In this document: positions 17,128-25,995 of the stretch, in pieces
How positions within the stretch are numbered: the stretch's first letter is position 1
How the letters are laid out: each line of letters opens with the position of its first letter
From: Neomicrococcus aestuarii
GTDB taxonomy: Bacteria; Actinomycetota; Actinomycetes; Actinomycetales; Micrococcaceae
Reading direction: 5' to 3'
Assembly: GCF_014201135.1 (NCBI RefSeq)
Contig: NZ_JACHDR010000001.1
Coordinates: forward strand, 2,356,001 to 2,420,000
DNA length: 64,000 nucleotides
Notes under the pieces: model-generated
Databases searched by the model: none
Told to the model about the DNA's origin: nothing
Seen by the model: only the letters and a program-made list of their open reading frames with translations
Position numbers and translations under genes: made by a program

Positions 17128-18552
17128 CTAATTCTCCTCCGTCGTGACCTCGAGGCTGCTGAAGGCGCCCTCGACGTTCACGGTCAGGGTGGGGCCAGTG
17201 ACCTCGCCGTTGATGATGTAGGGGCTGTTTACCGCAAGACCTGTCGAGCGACTGCTTTCCCCGTCGGCGTCGGTGATGGATAGCGAATAGAACGCGGCTT
17301 CGGCGTCGATCACTACGCGGCGATCGTTGGGAACTTTGAGGTTCAGCGTGCTGAAAGCGCTCGTGACACTCACCGTGGTGTCCTCAGAGATCTCGTTGGA
17401 CACATCGCGCAGGTCAACCGTGCGGGTTCCAAAGATGGTGGGCTGGTCAACACCGGCACCCGTGCCCACATAGGCGGGGTACGTGGTCAGCTCGGTGTGA
17501 TCACGTGCAGCAGAGATCATGGTGAAAATCAGGACCACAATCGTGAAGGGCACCAAAGCGCCTCCGCGTCGGCGAGTGCTCGCCGCGAAAACGAGGCCCA
17601 GACCTAGCACTAAGAGTGCTGCAGCCGCGATGGTGCCAGCCGTGATTTCGAATCCCGGGATCCAGTTTTCGATGTTGGCGAAGACCAAGAAGCCCACCGT
17701 GAGGAGCGCCAAGCCCAAGAAGATCATCGCGATGTTGCCCGGGAGCTTGGGACGTGCGGCGCGTTCGCGGGCCACGCGTTCACGCTCCATGGCGCGCTCG
17801 TACCGTTCTTGCGCACGCGGGTCCGTATACGCTCCCGGTTGCTGCGCGGTTCCGGACTGCGGAGCCGATCCCGAGTGGAGAGGCGCGGTCGAGCTGGGGT
17901 AGTCGTACTGGTAGGAGTATGAATACGACGGCGACGCGGTGCTTGCGTGAGTTGCCTTCTCTGAAGACGCCGCTCCAGGCGTGCCAGTTGTTGTAGCTGT
18001 CCAGGAGGAGCCGTTCGGCCGGCGTCCGCGCGTAGTTGTGATCAGGTAGATGATGAAGCCGATCACCGCAAGGGTGAGAAGGACCCGGATGACGTCTCCG
18101 GCATCCCCGTCATTGCCCCAACGCCGCCCAAAGTAGCCGGGGCTACTGAACAGTCCGATGGCCGCAAAGACGGTGGCGCCCGTCATGCCGGCGCTCCAGC
18201 GGCCTCGACCCGCTTCTTGAGCGTGAATCCTGCCGTCAGGTTCTGGCAACAGCGCCCACAACACGCCATAGACCAAGGGGCCAACGAGCGAAAGCAAGCC
18301 CAGCACCACAAAGATGCCGCGCGCCAGCGTTGGATCAATACCAATTCGATTCGCGATGCCACCCACCACACCACCGATCCACCGATCTTGAGACCGTGGC
18401 ATGTGCAAAGAGCGCAACCAGCCAAAGAACCCAGGCTCGCGGCTTGGCGCTCGGGGCGGTTCGCGGGGCGGCTCGGGACGAGAGTCATCCGAAGGGTCCG
18501 ACGGCGCGTGGCCCGGTTCCTCGGCAGGTGTTGGAGAGAGTGAATCGTTCAT
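17128..18552 (-). CDS. PspC-domain protein with LiaF-like C-terminus
   Basis: 474 residues in four parts: a Pro/Glu-rich cytoplasmic N-terminus (1-45); a PspC domain (SQDRWIGGVVGGIANRIGI to LLPEPDG, about 53-110); further membrane helices with a Ser/Tyr-rich linker; and a C-terminal beta-rich region (about 370-474) with the repeating short strands of LiaF-type cell-wall-stress proteins (DRRVVIDAEAAFYSLSITDA, FSSLEVTTEEN). LiaF-like proteins typically restrain a cognate LiaRS-type system, and the divergent kinase and regulator next door fit that. It is the first gene of its operon. Confidence 0.83.
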   Translation of the reverse strand: MNDSLSPTPAEEPGHAPSDPSDDSRPEPPREPPRAPSREPGFFGWLRSLHMPRSQDRWIGGVVGGIANRIGIDPTLARGIFVVLGLLSLVGPLVYGVLWALLPEPDGRIHAQEAGRGRWSAGMTGATVFAAIGLFSSPGYFGRRWGNDGDAGDVIRVLLTLAVIGFIIYLITTTRGRRPNGSSWTATTTGTPGAASSEKATHASTASPSYSYSYQYDYPSSTAPLHSGSAPQSGTAQQPGAYTDPRAQERYERAMERERVARERAARPKLPGNIAMIFLGLALLTVGFLVFANIENWIPGFEITAGTIAAAALLVLGLGLVFAASTRRRGGALVPFTIVVLIFTMISAARDHTELTTYPAYVGTGAGVDQPTIFGTRTVDLRDVSNEISEDTTVSVTSAFSTLNLKVPNDRRVVIDAEAAFYSLSITDADGESSRSTGLAVNSPYIINGEVTGPTLTVNVEGAFSSLEVTTEEN

Positions 18553-18648
18553 GACTCCATCCTTCCCAAGTACAGGGGATCCCCGCTATGAGGTAACACC
18601 CTGATTGAACCCTGAACGGGCCCCCTTCCGCCCCCGAATCCTGCACCT

Positions 18649-18669
18649 AAAACACCCTGAGCGTGTTTT
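18649..18669. promoter_or_regulatory. Palindrome in the divergent PspC/kinase promoter region
   Basis: AAAACAC at 18649-18655 is mirrored by GTGTTTT at 18663-18669, ten bases before the kinase ATG. It lies between two divergent stress genes and is a candidate operator for the LuxR-type regulator. Confidence 0.4.
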
Positions 18670-18678
18670 GATGGAAGC

Positions 18679-19974
18679 ATGCTTCCCGAGACCCCGCTGC
18701 AACGCCCGCCCTTGGTGCGGGGACCCGAAAAGTGGGTGGCGGGTGTCTGCACCGGAGTTGCGAGGCACCTCGACGTGGATGTCCGCGCCGTCCGTATCGC
18801 CATGGCAGTGCTGACCGTCTTCGGCGGGGCCGGTGTCCTGCTCTACGCCTGGTTATGGATTTTCGTACCGCGTGCTGGCGAGACGGATCGCGCTCGCAGT
18901 ATTTCTGAAGCGGGAAAGCGCTCGGTGAGCAGCGCCGTCGTGCAACAAAAGCAACAGGACCTCAACGCAGCGGAGGAGCCCGCCCAAGTCAACCGCAATA
19001 TTGCCGGGCGCGAGCTGCTGGCAGGTGCGCTCTTGCTCGTGGTCGCGGCGCTACTCGCGGCAACCATTTTTGGATTCAGTGTTGAATGGCGCATCATTCT
19101 GCCGGCGGCGGCCATCGTGGTGGGTGCGGTGACGGCGTGGCTGCAACTCGATGCGGACCGTCGTGGCGATCTGCGAAAGAGCGTGGGCGCCGAACGCTGG
19201 ATTGGCGCGATTCGCCTGATCGCCGGGCTTGTTCTGGTGGTAGGTGGAGCACTCGCTCTGTTGACCGGGGTGGTGCCGGTTGACTCTTTGGTGTCAGGAA
19301 CGCTCATTGCTGTCGCGATCCTGGCTGGCGTCGTGCTGGTGCTGTTGCCGTGGGCGCTCCGCGAGTGGAGGCGCTTCGTAGCGGAGCGATCCGCAGGGTG
19401 GCGAGCGGCAGAGCGCGCGGAAATCGCAGCGCACCTGCACGATTCCGTCCTTCAAACCCTCGCGCTCATCCAACGCCGCGCGGATGATCCCGCCATGGTG
19501 GCGCGCCTCGCACGTTCTCAAGAACGAGAGCTGCGCGAATGGCTTTACGGCGATCAAGAGGACGTTGCGGCGGACTTGTTTGCGAACATCAAGCGTGAGG
19601 CCGGGCGGATTGAGGATGATTTCGGCGGTGAGATCAGCATTGTGAGCGTGGGCAGCACGCCGAGCGAGCTTCCCGGTGCCGAAGCGCTCCTGCACGCGAC
19701 GCGCGAAGCCATGCTCAACGCCGTCAAACACGGTGGCGGCAAAGTGTCCGTCTACTGTGAGGCCGCACCAGAACGCATTGAGATCTTCATCAGGGACCAC
19801 GGGCCAGGCTTCAAGATCTCCGATATTCCGGAGGATCGGCGCGGACTGAAAGACTCCATTGTGGGGCGCATGGAACGCCACGGCGGCACGGCCCGAGTCG
19901 CCAGCACGCCCGAAGGGAGCGAAATCTCCCTCCAACTACCCGTGACCGCGCACGAACAGGAGAAAACAGCATGA
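18679..19974 (+). CDS. PspC-domain sensor histidine kinase
   Basis: A 431-residue fusion. Residues 10-65 form a PspC domain (VRGPEKWVAGVCTGVARHLD to LYAWLWIFVPRAG). About 110-230 holds four membrane helices. A dimerisation segment has His254 in HLHDSVLQTLALIQ, and the ATPase has the N box (EALLHATREAMLNAVKHGGG), a G1 box (DHGPGF) and GLKDSIVGRMERHGG. This is a NarL-family kinase in which the usual sensor is replaced by PspC. It overlaps the regulator gene by four bases (ATGA) and is divergent from three envelope genes, so cell-envelope stress is the likely signal. Confidence 0.9.
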   Translation: MLPETPLQRPPLVRGPEKWVAGVCTGVARHLDVDVRAVRIAMAVLTVFGGAGVLLYAWLWIFVPRAGETDRARSISEAGKRSVSSAVVQQKQQDLNAAEEPAQVNRNIAGRELLAGALLLVVAALLAATIFGFSVEWRIILPAAAIVVGAVTAWLQLDADRRGDLRKSVGAERWIGAIRLIAGLVLVVGGALALLTGVVPVDSLVSGTLIAVAILAGVVLVLLPWALREWRRFVAERSAGWRAAERAEIAAHLHDSVLQTLALIQRRADDPAMVARLARSQERELREWLYGDQEDVAADLFANIKREAGRIEDDFGGEISIVSVGSTPSELPGAEALLHATREAMLNAVKHGGGKVSVYCEAAPERIEIFIRDHGPGFKISDIPEDRRGLKDSIVGRMERHGGTARVASTPEGSEISLQLPVTAHEQEKTA

Positions 19975-20648
19975 CCGAAGACGCTCTGAACAGTCCCGGT
20001 AGCGCTCGTGAACCATTGCGCGTGGTGCTCGTCGATGACCACGGCATCTTCCGTGCCGGCCTGCGCGCGGAACTGGGGCCGGAACTGAACATTGTGGGGG
20101 AGGCCGCGTCCGTCGAAGAAGCCGTGCGCGCGATTCATGAGCTCGCCCCGGACGTGGTTCTGCTCGACGTGCACTTGCCCGGCGGCCGCGGTGGCGGGGG
20201 AGCCGAAGTGGCGCAAGCGTGCGCGTCCGTGCCCACGAGATTCTTGGCGCTGTCCGTCTCCGATGCCGCCGAAGACGTGGTTGCCGTGATCCGCGCCGGC
20301 GCTCGCGGATACCTGACGAAATCCGCTACCGGCGCTGACATCACCAGTGCGGCGTATCGCGTGGCTGCGGGGGATGCCGTGTTCTCTCCGCGGCTTGCGG
20401 GATTTGTGTTGGACGCATTCGGTACGACGGCGGCGACTGACACCGAGGACAATCTCGATCTGCTGTCGGCGAGAGAAATGCAGGTCATGCGGCTGATTGC
20501 GCGCGGTTACACCTATAAGGAAACCGCGAAAGAGCTCTTCATTTCCATCAAGACGGTGGAAACTCATGTCTCGGCGGTTCTGCGGAAGTTGCAGTTGTCC
20601 AATCGGTACGAACTAGCACGATGGGCGTCGGACCGCCGCATTATTTAG
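19971..20648 (+). CDS. LuxR/NarL-family response regulator
   Basis: The 225-residue protein has a receiver domain (acidic pair at residues 22-23, phosphoacceptor Asp66 in VVLLDVHLPGG) and a C-terminal LuxR helix-turn-helix (LLSAREMQVMRLIARGYTYK, then VETHVSAVLRKLQLSNR). It is coupled to the PspC-fused kinase, so it is its cognate regulator. By analogy with LiaR-type systems it probably controls the divergent PspC operon and its own operon; this is an inference. Its 3' end forms one arm of a hairpin. Confidence 0.92.
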   Translation: MTEDALNSPGSAREPLRVVLVDDHGIFRAGLRAELGPELNIVGEAASVEEAVRAIHELAPDVVLLDVHLPGGRGGGGAEVAQACASVPTRFLALSVSDAAEDVVAVIRAGARGYLTKSATGADITSAAYRVAAGDAVFSPRLAGFVLDAFGTTAATDTEDNLDLLSAREMQVMRLIARGYTYKETAKELFISIKTVETHVSAVLRKLQLSNRYELARWASDRRII

Positions 20649-20668
20649 CAGCAATTCGACGCCCATCG
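20619..20668. terminator. Hairpin overlapping the end of the response regulator gene
   Basis: A perfect 12-bp inverted repeat: CGATGGGCGTCG at 20619-20630 pairs with 20657-20668. It lies between converging genes, and a TTTTT run follows at about 20685. Confidence 0.5.
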
Positions 20669-20749
20669 GGGTGAACTTCATTGAGTTTTTATCTGCTGGG
20701 TTGTGCCCCGCGTTGGTGCTATCTCTGAGCCTTATGTGGCCCGGCGTTG

Positions 20750-21940
20750 TTAGCCCAAGAAACGCTTGAGGCGATCCATGCCCTCGTGCAGGTCTTCGTC
20801 ACCGAGTGCGTAGGACAAGCGGATGAATCCGGACGGGCCGAATGCTTCGCCTGGAACCACGGCAACTTCGGCCTGTTCAAGGATCAGCGAAGCCAATTCG
20901 GCGGAGGTCTGCGGCGTAACGCCTGCGATCTCGCGGCCAAGAAGTCCGCGCACATCCGCATATGCGTAGAACGCACCCTTCGGAGTGGGGCACTCAATGC
21001 CGTCGATCGAGTTCAGGGCGTCGACCATCGCGCGGCGACGACGGTCGAAGGCTACCTTCATCTCATTCACTGCATCCAAAGAGCCGGATACAGCGGCGAG
21101 GGCTGCCATCTGGGACACGTTCGCCACGTTGGACGTCGTGTGCGACTGCAAGTTGGTGGCTGCCTTGATGACATCGGCTGGGCCGGCCATCCATCCCACG
21201 CGCCAGCCGGTCATGGCGTACGTCTTAGCGACACCATTAAGGATGACCACTCGATCTGCGAGTTCAGGGGCAGCCGTGGCAATCGACGTAAACGAGGCGT
21301 CGTCGTACACCAAGTGCTCGTAAATCTCATCCGTCACCACCCACAGACCCTTTTCCGCAGCCCAGCGCCCAATCTCAGCGACCTGCTCAGGTGAGTAAAC
21401 CGCGCCCGTGGGGTTGGACGGGGAAACGAACAGCAGAATCTTGGTCTTCTCCGTCAACGCAGCCTCAAGCTGATCAACAGTCACCAAATAGCCCTGCTCT
21501 GGGCCAGCGAAAACCTCCACGGGAACACCCTCGGCCAAGCGAATGGCCTCCGGGTACGTGGTCCAGAACGGGGTAGGAAGCAAAACTTCGTCACCTGGAT
21601 CAAGCAACGTTGCAAAGGTGTTGAAGACGGCCTGCTTGCCACCGTTGGTGACAAGAACCTGCGAGGCCTCGATGTTGTAAGAAGAATCACGCGCCGTTTT
21701 TTGCGCAATCGCTTCACGAAGCTCCGGCAAACCGGCAGCAGGGGAGTAACGGTGGAACTTCGGCTGCTTCGCGGCGGCGACGGCCGCTTCCACGATGTAA
21801 TCCGGGGTCGGGAAATCTGGCTCGCCAGCGCCGAAGCCAATGACGGGACGACCCGCGGCCTTGAGGGCTTTTGCCTTGGCATCTACCGCGAGAGTGGCGG
21901 ATTCTGCGATGGATCCGATGCGTTGTGAAATGCGGGCCAT
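20750..21940 (-). CDS. Aspartate-type aminotransferase (class I/II)
   Basis: A PLP enzyme of 396 residues. Seen here: [16 protein letters not shown] near the N-terminus, [12 protein letters not shown], the Schiff-base Lys in [16 protein letters not shown] (about residue 240), and [13 protein letters not shown] with the substrate-carboxylate Arg near the end. It most resembles actinobacterial aspartate transaminase. The frame extends 20 codons upstream, but the ATG at 21940 has a GAGGA ribosome site ten bases before it and opens a conserved MARISQRIG start. It lies beside tRNA-Trp and secE in divergent orientation. Confidence 0.9.
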   Translation of the reverse strand: MARISQRIGSIAESATLAVDAKAKALKAAGRPVIGFGAGEPDFPTPDYIVEAAVAAAKQPKFHRYSPAAGLPELREAIAQKTARDSSYNIEASQVLVTNGGKQAVFNTFATLLDPGDEVLLPTPFWTTYPEAIRLAEGVPVEVFAGPEQGYLVTVDQLEAALTEKTKILLFVSPSNPTGAVYSPEQVAEIGRWAAEKGLWVVTDEIYEHLVYDDASFTSIATAAPELADRVVILNGVAKTYAMTGWRVGWMAGPADVIKAATNLQSHTTSNVANVSQMAALAAVSGSLDAVNEMKVAFDRRRRAMVDALNSIDGIECPTPKGAFYAYADVRGLLGREIAGVTPQTSAELASLILEQAEVAVVPGEAFGPSGFIRLSYALGDEDLHEGMDRLKRFLG

Positions 21941-22098
21941 AGTCACTGTCCTCGATGCTCGAAAATGTAGAGGGGGAACGAACCGAAAAACGGTTGTCAC
22001 CAGCCTATCGCTGAGCGCGGATTCATGTGCAGGATGTACTCAGTTCGACTTGAGGGCTTTGATTGCGTAAACTATTTCCTCGGCGTGCAAACGTCTGA

Positions 22099-22171
22099 AG
22101 GGTAGTGGCGCAATTGGTAGCGCAGCGGTCTCCAAAACCGCAGGTTGCAGGTTCGAGTCCTGTCTGCCCTG
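22099..22171 (+). tRNA. tRNA-Trp (anticodon CCA)
   Basis: A complete cloverleaf: acceptor AGGGTAG (22099-22105) pairs with CTGCCCT (22164-22170); D stem GCGC/GCGC; anticodon stem GCGGT/ACCGC around loop CTCCAAA with anticodon CCA at 22132-22134; T loop TTCGAGT; discriminator G at 22171. The terminal CCA is not encoded. tRNA-Trp directly before secE-nusG is a widely conserved bacterial arrangement. Confidence 0.97.
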
Positions 22172-22269
22172 CGCAGTAGCAGTTATCCCCGAGCGGGATG
22201 GGGTTTCAACGTTCCGCCACAGTGCGGACGCGCTGAGATCGTCAATGATTCATTGCTGGAGGAACCTAA

Positions 22270-22533
22270 GTGACTGAGACGACGGCGAACTCTTCGCAAT
22301 CGCCGCGCGGTGATAGCGCAGCGAAGCGAGGCTTCTTCGCTCGCATCGCACTGTTCTTTCGACAAGTCATCGATGAGCTCCGCAAGGTAGTAACCCCCAC
22401 TCGTAGCGAGTTGCTGAACTACACGCTCGTAGTGCTTGGCTTCGTCATCGTGGTCATGCTTCTGGTTGCTGGCTTGGATTTCTTGTTCGGAACTGGCTCT
22501 ATCGCCGTCTTTACAAATCCACCAGAGCAGTAA
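22270..22533 (+). CDS. secE: Preprotein translocase subunit SecE
   Basis: An 87-residue, single-span SecE that clamps the SecY channel. The amphipathic FRQVIDELRKVVTPTRSEL precedes a membrane helix (about residues 56-76), the minimal SecE form common in Gram-positives. The GTG start follows GGAGG by about seven bases. A short polar N-terminus (MTETTANSSQSPRGDSAAKR) is typical of actinobacteria. Followed by nusG. Confidence 0.95.
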   Translation: MTETTANSSQSPRGDSAAKRGFFARIALFFRQVIDELRKVVTPTRSELLNYTLVVLGFVIVVMLLVAGLDFLFGTGSIAVFTNPPEQ

Positions 22534-22638
22534 GCTAGCCCCTCGCGGACGAGCCTATGGGCGAAGCCGTACGGCTTATGAAAGCAAGAGGGCGTGAAAT
22601 AGTCACGGCTGGCAAGTAATCAGGAATCAGGAGCTTTA

Positions 22639-23583
22639 GTGTCTCGGGAAGAACTCGAACAGCAGGAAATCGAAGCAGTGAACGAGAGCGCCGATGTGCA
22701 GGATGCACCGGTGGCTTCTGACGTTAACGCTTCCTTCTCTGATGCTGACAATTTCTCGCTAGAGAACGACGACGCAGCTTCCGTTGCTGAGGACGCATCC
22801 GTTGAGGCGGAGTCGGCTGACGTAGAAGAAGAAGCGGACGTCGATGTAGCGGATGAGGACACGGAGTCTGAGGACGCCGAGTCCGACGATGACGATACCG
22901 ACGGTGAGTCCGAAGGATCCTCTGAAGAAGAGGGTGCTGAGGACGAGGACGGCGAACCTGCCGAAGCCAAGACCGAAGAAGAGCTCATTGCTGAGTTCCG
23001 CACCAAGCTGCGTCGTCAGCCTGGTGACTGGTACGTCATCCACTCCTACGCTGGCTACGAAAACCGCGTCAAGGTAAACCTTGAGACTCGTATCCAGACC
23101 TTGAACATGGAGGATTTCATCTACGAAATCCAGGTTCCCATGGAAGAGGTCGTGGAAATCAAGAACACCACCAAGAAGATCGTTCGCCGCGTGCGTATCC
23201 CAGGCTACGTCTTGGTGCGTATGGAACTGACGGACGCTTCGTGGGGCGCCGTGCGCCACACTCCAGGTGTGACGGGCTTCGTGGGCAACGCTCACGATCC
23301 AGTGCCGCTCACCTTGGATGAAGTTGTTTCGATGCTCGCTCACACTGTTGTTGCTGAAGCTGAGGCTGAAGAGACGGGCAAGGCTGTTCGCCTCCCGATT
23401 TCCGAGGTCAACGTGGACTTCGAAGTTGGCGAATCTGTGATCGTCAACGACGGTCCGTTCGAGACCATGCCGGCCACGATCTCCGAGATCAAGCTCGAGA
23501 CCCGCCAGCTTGTGGTACTGATCTCCGTGTTTGAGCGCGAGACCCCGGTAACCCTCTCGTTCAGCCAGGTCAACAAGATCTAG
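22639..23583 (+). CDS. nusG: Transcription elongation/termination factor NusG
   Basis: The NusG core starts at about residue 125 ([20 protein letters not shown]), with the NGN domain through [22 protein letters not shown] and a KOW domain with [12 protein letters not shown] near residue 262. Residues 1-120 are an unusually long acidic, Ser/Asp/Glu-rich extension (overall 314 residues versus about 180 for E. coli). Acidic NusG extensions occur in other actinobacteria, but this is long. The GTG start follows CAGGAGC. The extension contains an exact copy of the 14-bp word. Confidence 0.95.
   Translation: MSREELEQQEIEAVNESADVQDAPVASDVNASFSDADNFSLENDDAASVAEDASVEAESADVEEEADVDVADEDTESEDAESDDDDTDGESEGSSEEEGAEDEDGEPAEAKTEEELIAEFRTKLRRQPGDWYVIHSYAGYENRVKVNLETRIQTLNMEDFIYEIQVPMEEVVEIKNTTKKIVRRVRIPGYVLVRMELTDASWGAVRHTPGVTGFVGNAHDPVPLTLDEVVSMLAHTVVAEAEAEETGKAVRLPISEVNVDFEVGESVIVNDGPFETMPATISEIKLETRQLVVLISVFERETPVTLSFSQVNKI
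22766..22779 (+). repeat. Dispersed 14-bp word, copy 4 (in nusG)
   Basis: Exact ACGACGACGCAGCT in the low-complexity extension, read as NDDAA. Identity with the murB copy extends to an 18-base GAGAACGACGACGCAGCT. Confidence 0.85.
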
Positions 23584-23688
23584 CGACCCCCCCCTTTGAG
23601 CGAACTGCAGGATCCGTCCTGAACCGGTTCGCCTTGAAAGTTTGAAAACTTCGTTTCTGTCAGGCCGCTTACTTGGCGGAAACGATTC

Positions 23689-23709
23689 GGCTACCGCGCC
23701 ACGGTAGCC
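23689..23709 (+). promoter_or_regulatory. Hairpin in the rplKA leader
   Basis: GGCTACCG pairs with CGGTAGCC around a CGCCA loop, about 60 bases before rplK. L1 commonly represses its own operon by binding a leader structure; whether this is such a site is inference. Confidence 0.35.
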
Positions 23710-23766
23710 AAACCCCGCAAACACACTCCTGTGTTCGTGGGCAGAAGAAGAGTAGAAGGACCCGAC

Positions 23767-24198
23767 ATGGCCCCCAAGAAAAAGGTCACCGGCCTCATCA
23801 AGCTGCAGATCCAGGCAGGTGCTGCTAACCCAGCTCCTCCAATCGGTCCTGCACTTGGTCAGCACGGCGTCAACATCATGGAATTCTGCAAGGCGTACAA
23901 CGCTGCAACGGAATCCCAGCGCGGCAACGTTATCCCAGTAGAAATCACCGTCTACGAAGACCGTTCGTTCACGTTCATCACCAAGACCCCACCGGCAGCA
24001 GAGCTCATCAAGAAGGCTGCTGGCGTCCAGAAGGGCTCGTCGACCCCGCACACCGTCAAGGTTGCAAAGTTGACCCAGGCTCAGGTCGAGGAAATTGCTT
24101 CTTCCAAGATGGAAGACCTCAACGCCAACGACATCAAGGCTGCTGCCAAGATCATCGCCGGCACCGCTCGTTCGATGGGCATCACCGTCGAGGGCTAG
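23767..24198 (+). CDS. rplK: 50S ribosomal protein L11
   Basis: A 143-residue protein of the GTPase-associated centre, starting [18 protein letters not shown]. The proline-rich [20 protein letters not shown] binds the EF-G-facing region and is the thiostrepton-site helix. The in-frame codons upstream (12 residues) lack a ribosome site, whereas AGAAGGA sits just before this ATG. First gene of the rplK-rplA operon. Confidence 0.97.
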
Positions 24199-24324
24199 TC
24201 CTCGATCGGAACCAAATCATTAACAAACGACCCGCAATGATCTCGCCGGAAGCGAGTAGCGACGTCGTAGTGGCAGGGCCGAGCGCGGTCCAACAGACCA
24301 CGACTGCATAAGGAGAAAACGCAG

Positions 24325-25029
24325 ATGGCAAAGCGCAGCAAAGCATATGAGGCAGCTGCCGCCAAGATTCAGGCGGACAAGCTGTACACCCCGGCCGAGG
24401 CAGTAGCCCTCGCCAAGGAGACGGCCACCTCGAAGATGGACGCAACCGTTGAGGTTGCATTCCGTTTGGGTGTTGACCCACGTAAGGCAGACCAGATGGT
24501 CCGCGGTACGGTCAACCTCCCACACGGCACCGGCAAGACCGCTCGCGTCTTGGTGTTCGCAAACGGTGACAAGGCAGACGCAGCTCGCGAAGCTGGCGCT
24601 GACTTCGTTGGTTCCGACGACTTGATCGAAAAGATCGCCGCCGGCTGGACCGACTTCGACGCAGCAGTTGCAACCCCGGACCTCATGGGCAAGGTTGGCC
24701 GTCTTGGTAAGGTATTGGGTCCTCGTAACCTCATGCCAAACCCTAAGACCGGCACCGTGACCATGGATGTTGCTAAGGCTGTCACCGACATCAAGGGTGG
24801 CAAGATCGACTTCCGCGTCGACAAGCACTCCAACCTTCACTTCATCATCGGCAAGGTCTCCTTCGACACCAACAAGTTGGCCGAGAACTACGCAGCTGCA
24901 TTGGATGAAATCCTCCGTCTGAAGCCTTCCGCTTCTAAGGGTCGTTACATCTCCAAGGCAACCGTTGCAACGACCTTCGGCCCTGGCATCCAGGTTGACC
25001 CGAACGTCACCAAGGTTGTTTCTGAGTAA
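24325..25029 (+). CDS. rplA: 50S ribosomal protein L1
   Basis: The 234-residue L1 stalk protein. Family blocks are visible: [49 protein letters not shown] and [11 protein letters not shown] (near variant). Besides forming the stalk it probably represses the rplKA messenger. An AAGGAG ribosome site lies 10 bases before the ATG. It is separated from rplJL by an unusually long gap of about 970 bases. Confidence 0.97.
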   Translation: MAKRSKAYEAAAAKIQADKLYTPAEAVALAKETATSKMDATVEVAFRLGVDPRKADQMVRGTVNLPHGTGKTARVLVFANGDKADAAREAGADFVGSDDLIEKIAAGWTDFDAAVATPDLMGKVGRLGKVLGPRNLMPNPKTGTVTMDVAKAVTDIKGGKIDFRVDKHSNLHFIIGKVSFDTNKLAENYAAALDEILRLKPSASKGRYISKATVATTFGPGIQVDPNVTKVVSE

Positions 25030-25115
25030 TTCAGACGCTTTCTAACTCAAGCGGTTGATGTAGCCCTGGCCTTCGCTCTTCGGAGTGAATGCTGAGCTAA
25101 TTGACTGCTAGTCGC

Positions 25116-25151
25116 AGAGGCGGCATCTCGAAAACTCGGGGTGCCGCCTCT
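25116..25151 (+). terminator. Terminator-like hairpin after rplA
   Basis: AGAGGCGGCA at 25116-25125 pairs with TGCCGCCTCT at 25142-25151. No U tract follows. Confidence 0.6.
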
Positions 25152-25570
25152 CGCGTACCTCGCTACTTCCGGTGATGACGGGTGGCTCGTGGCGATCGGG
25201 CGGTGCCGCCTCCATCTTCGGGGCCATTCAGAGTTACTCGTAGCCTGAGTTGCGGGATCGTCTTGATTGAGACAGTGATTTCGCAACTCCAGCTACATTT
25301 GGATGGAAATGGGCCCTCAGCGGGCCCGAAAACAGGGGCGAAACGCAACACCAGCTACGATCCGGTGGCCTAGATGGCGCCCGAGATGTTCGCCGAACCA
25401 TGCATCTGCAACAATGCCTACGATTGCCGGTGCTTCTTCGACCTGCCCATGGCTCGACGAGCGACACCTTTGCGGTTGGGCTAGTCAATCGTCCCTAGAC
25501 TTGCAGGTTCGTTGGCGACCTGGCGACCTGGCGGCGAATCGGCAAGCCTAGCGACGATCAGCTTCCCGGT

Positions 25571-25690
25571 CGTCGCAAAGTGGCCTCACAAGGACGTGAC
25601 CAAGTGCTGCGAACACGAAATGCAGTGACGTGACCTCGTGAATGGGTCGCGCGATCTCCCGCAGTGGCTGATTGACGTCGCAAAGTGGCC
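25571..25690 (+). repeat. 15-bp direct repeat pair
   Basis: CGTCGCAAAGTGGCC at 25571-25585 and again at 25676-25690. Its GCAAAGTGGCCGCG core returns at 42660 in another gap, within a large hairpin. Confidence 0.65.
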
Positions 25691-25696
25691 GCGGAT

Positions 25697-25726
25697 TTGG
25701 AGTTACACCCGCACTCCCGCTAAAGT
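25697..25726 (+). promoter_or_regulatory. Candidate rplJL promoter
   Basis: TTGGAG at 25697-25702, an 18-base spacer, then TAAAGT at 25721-25726. It is the best promoter-like match before the leader terminator, but the -35 match is poor. Confidence 0.35.
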
Positions 25727-25915
25727 AGTACGTACCAAAGACCGTTGGTTGGTTTTTTGTGTTCTCTGGTTTCATTCAGTCAACTTGTTCCTGATTCGTC
25801 ATGAACGGCTGATTGCTGAAGACGGAGATCTCAAAGAACTCGAAGGATCCTCATCAAGAGGACGCCCGCGTAGGTGACACACAGTGAATGTTGAGTGAAA
25901 ACTCGAAGAATGTTT

Positions 25916-25950
25916 ACGCCCCGTGCACCTGCACCGGGGCGTTTTTTATT
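25916..25950 (+). terminator. Intrinsic terminator within the rplJL leader (attenuator candidate)
   Basis: ACGCCCCGTGCA pairs with TGCACCGGGGCGT (one bulged C) around a CC loop and is followed by TTTTTTATT. It is the strongest U-tract terminator in the region and ends only about 45 bases before the rplJ ATG. An upstream ACGCCC at 25862-25867 could pair with the same GGGCGT arm as an antiterminator. Attenuation by L10 is known in Firmicutes; here it is inferred. Confidence 0.75.
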
Positions 25951-25995
25951 GACTTCCTTCCAGCCAACAAGAATTCGAACCCAGGAAGGAGGGTT

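Larger units (their letters stand above)
25030..25995 (+). other. Long non-coding region and rplJL leader
   Basis: No convincing gene in 966 bases: the open frames are short, overlapping and without ribosome sites. It holds, in order, a terminator-like hairpin after rplA (25116-25151), repeated GGTGCCGCCTC at 25140 and 25203, a GGGCCC-TCAGC-GGGCCC hairpin near 25310, a 15-bp direct repeat (25571-25585, 25676-25690), a weak promoter near 25697-25726 and a strong terminator in the leader at 25916-25950. It may include decayed sequence. Confidence 0.65.

Noticed and set aside
21296-21310. GAGGCGTCGTCGTAC in the aminotransferase gene
   Set aside because: It lacks the CT before GCGTCGTCGT; only 11-12 positions match, within a coding region.
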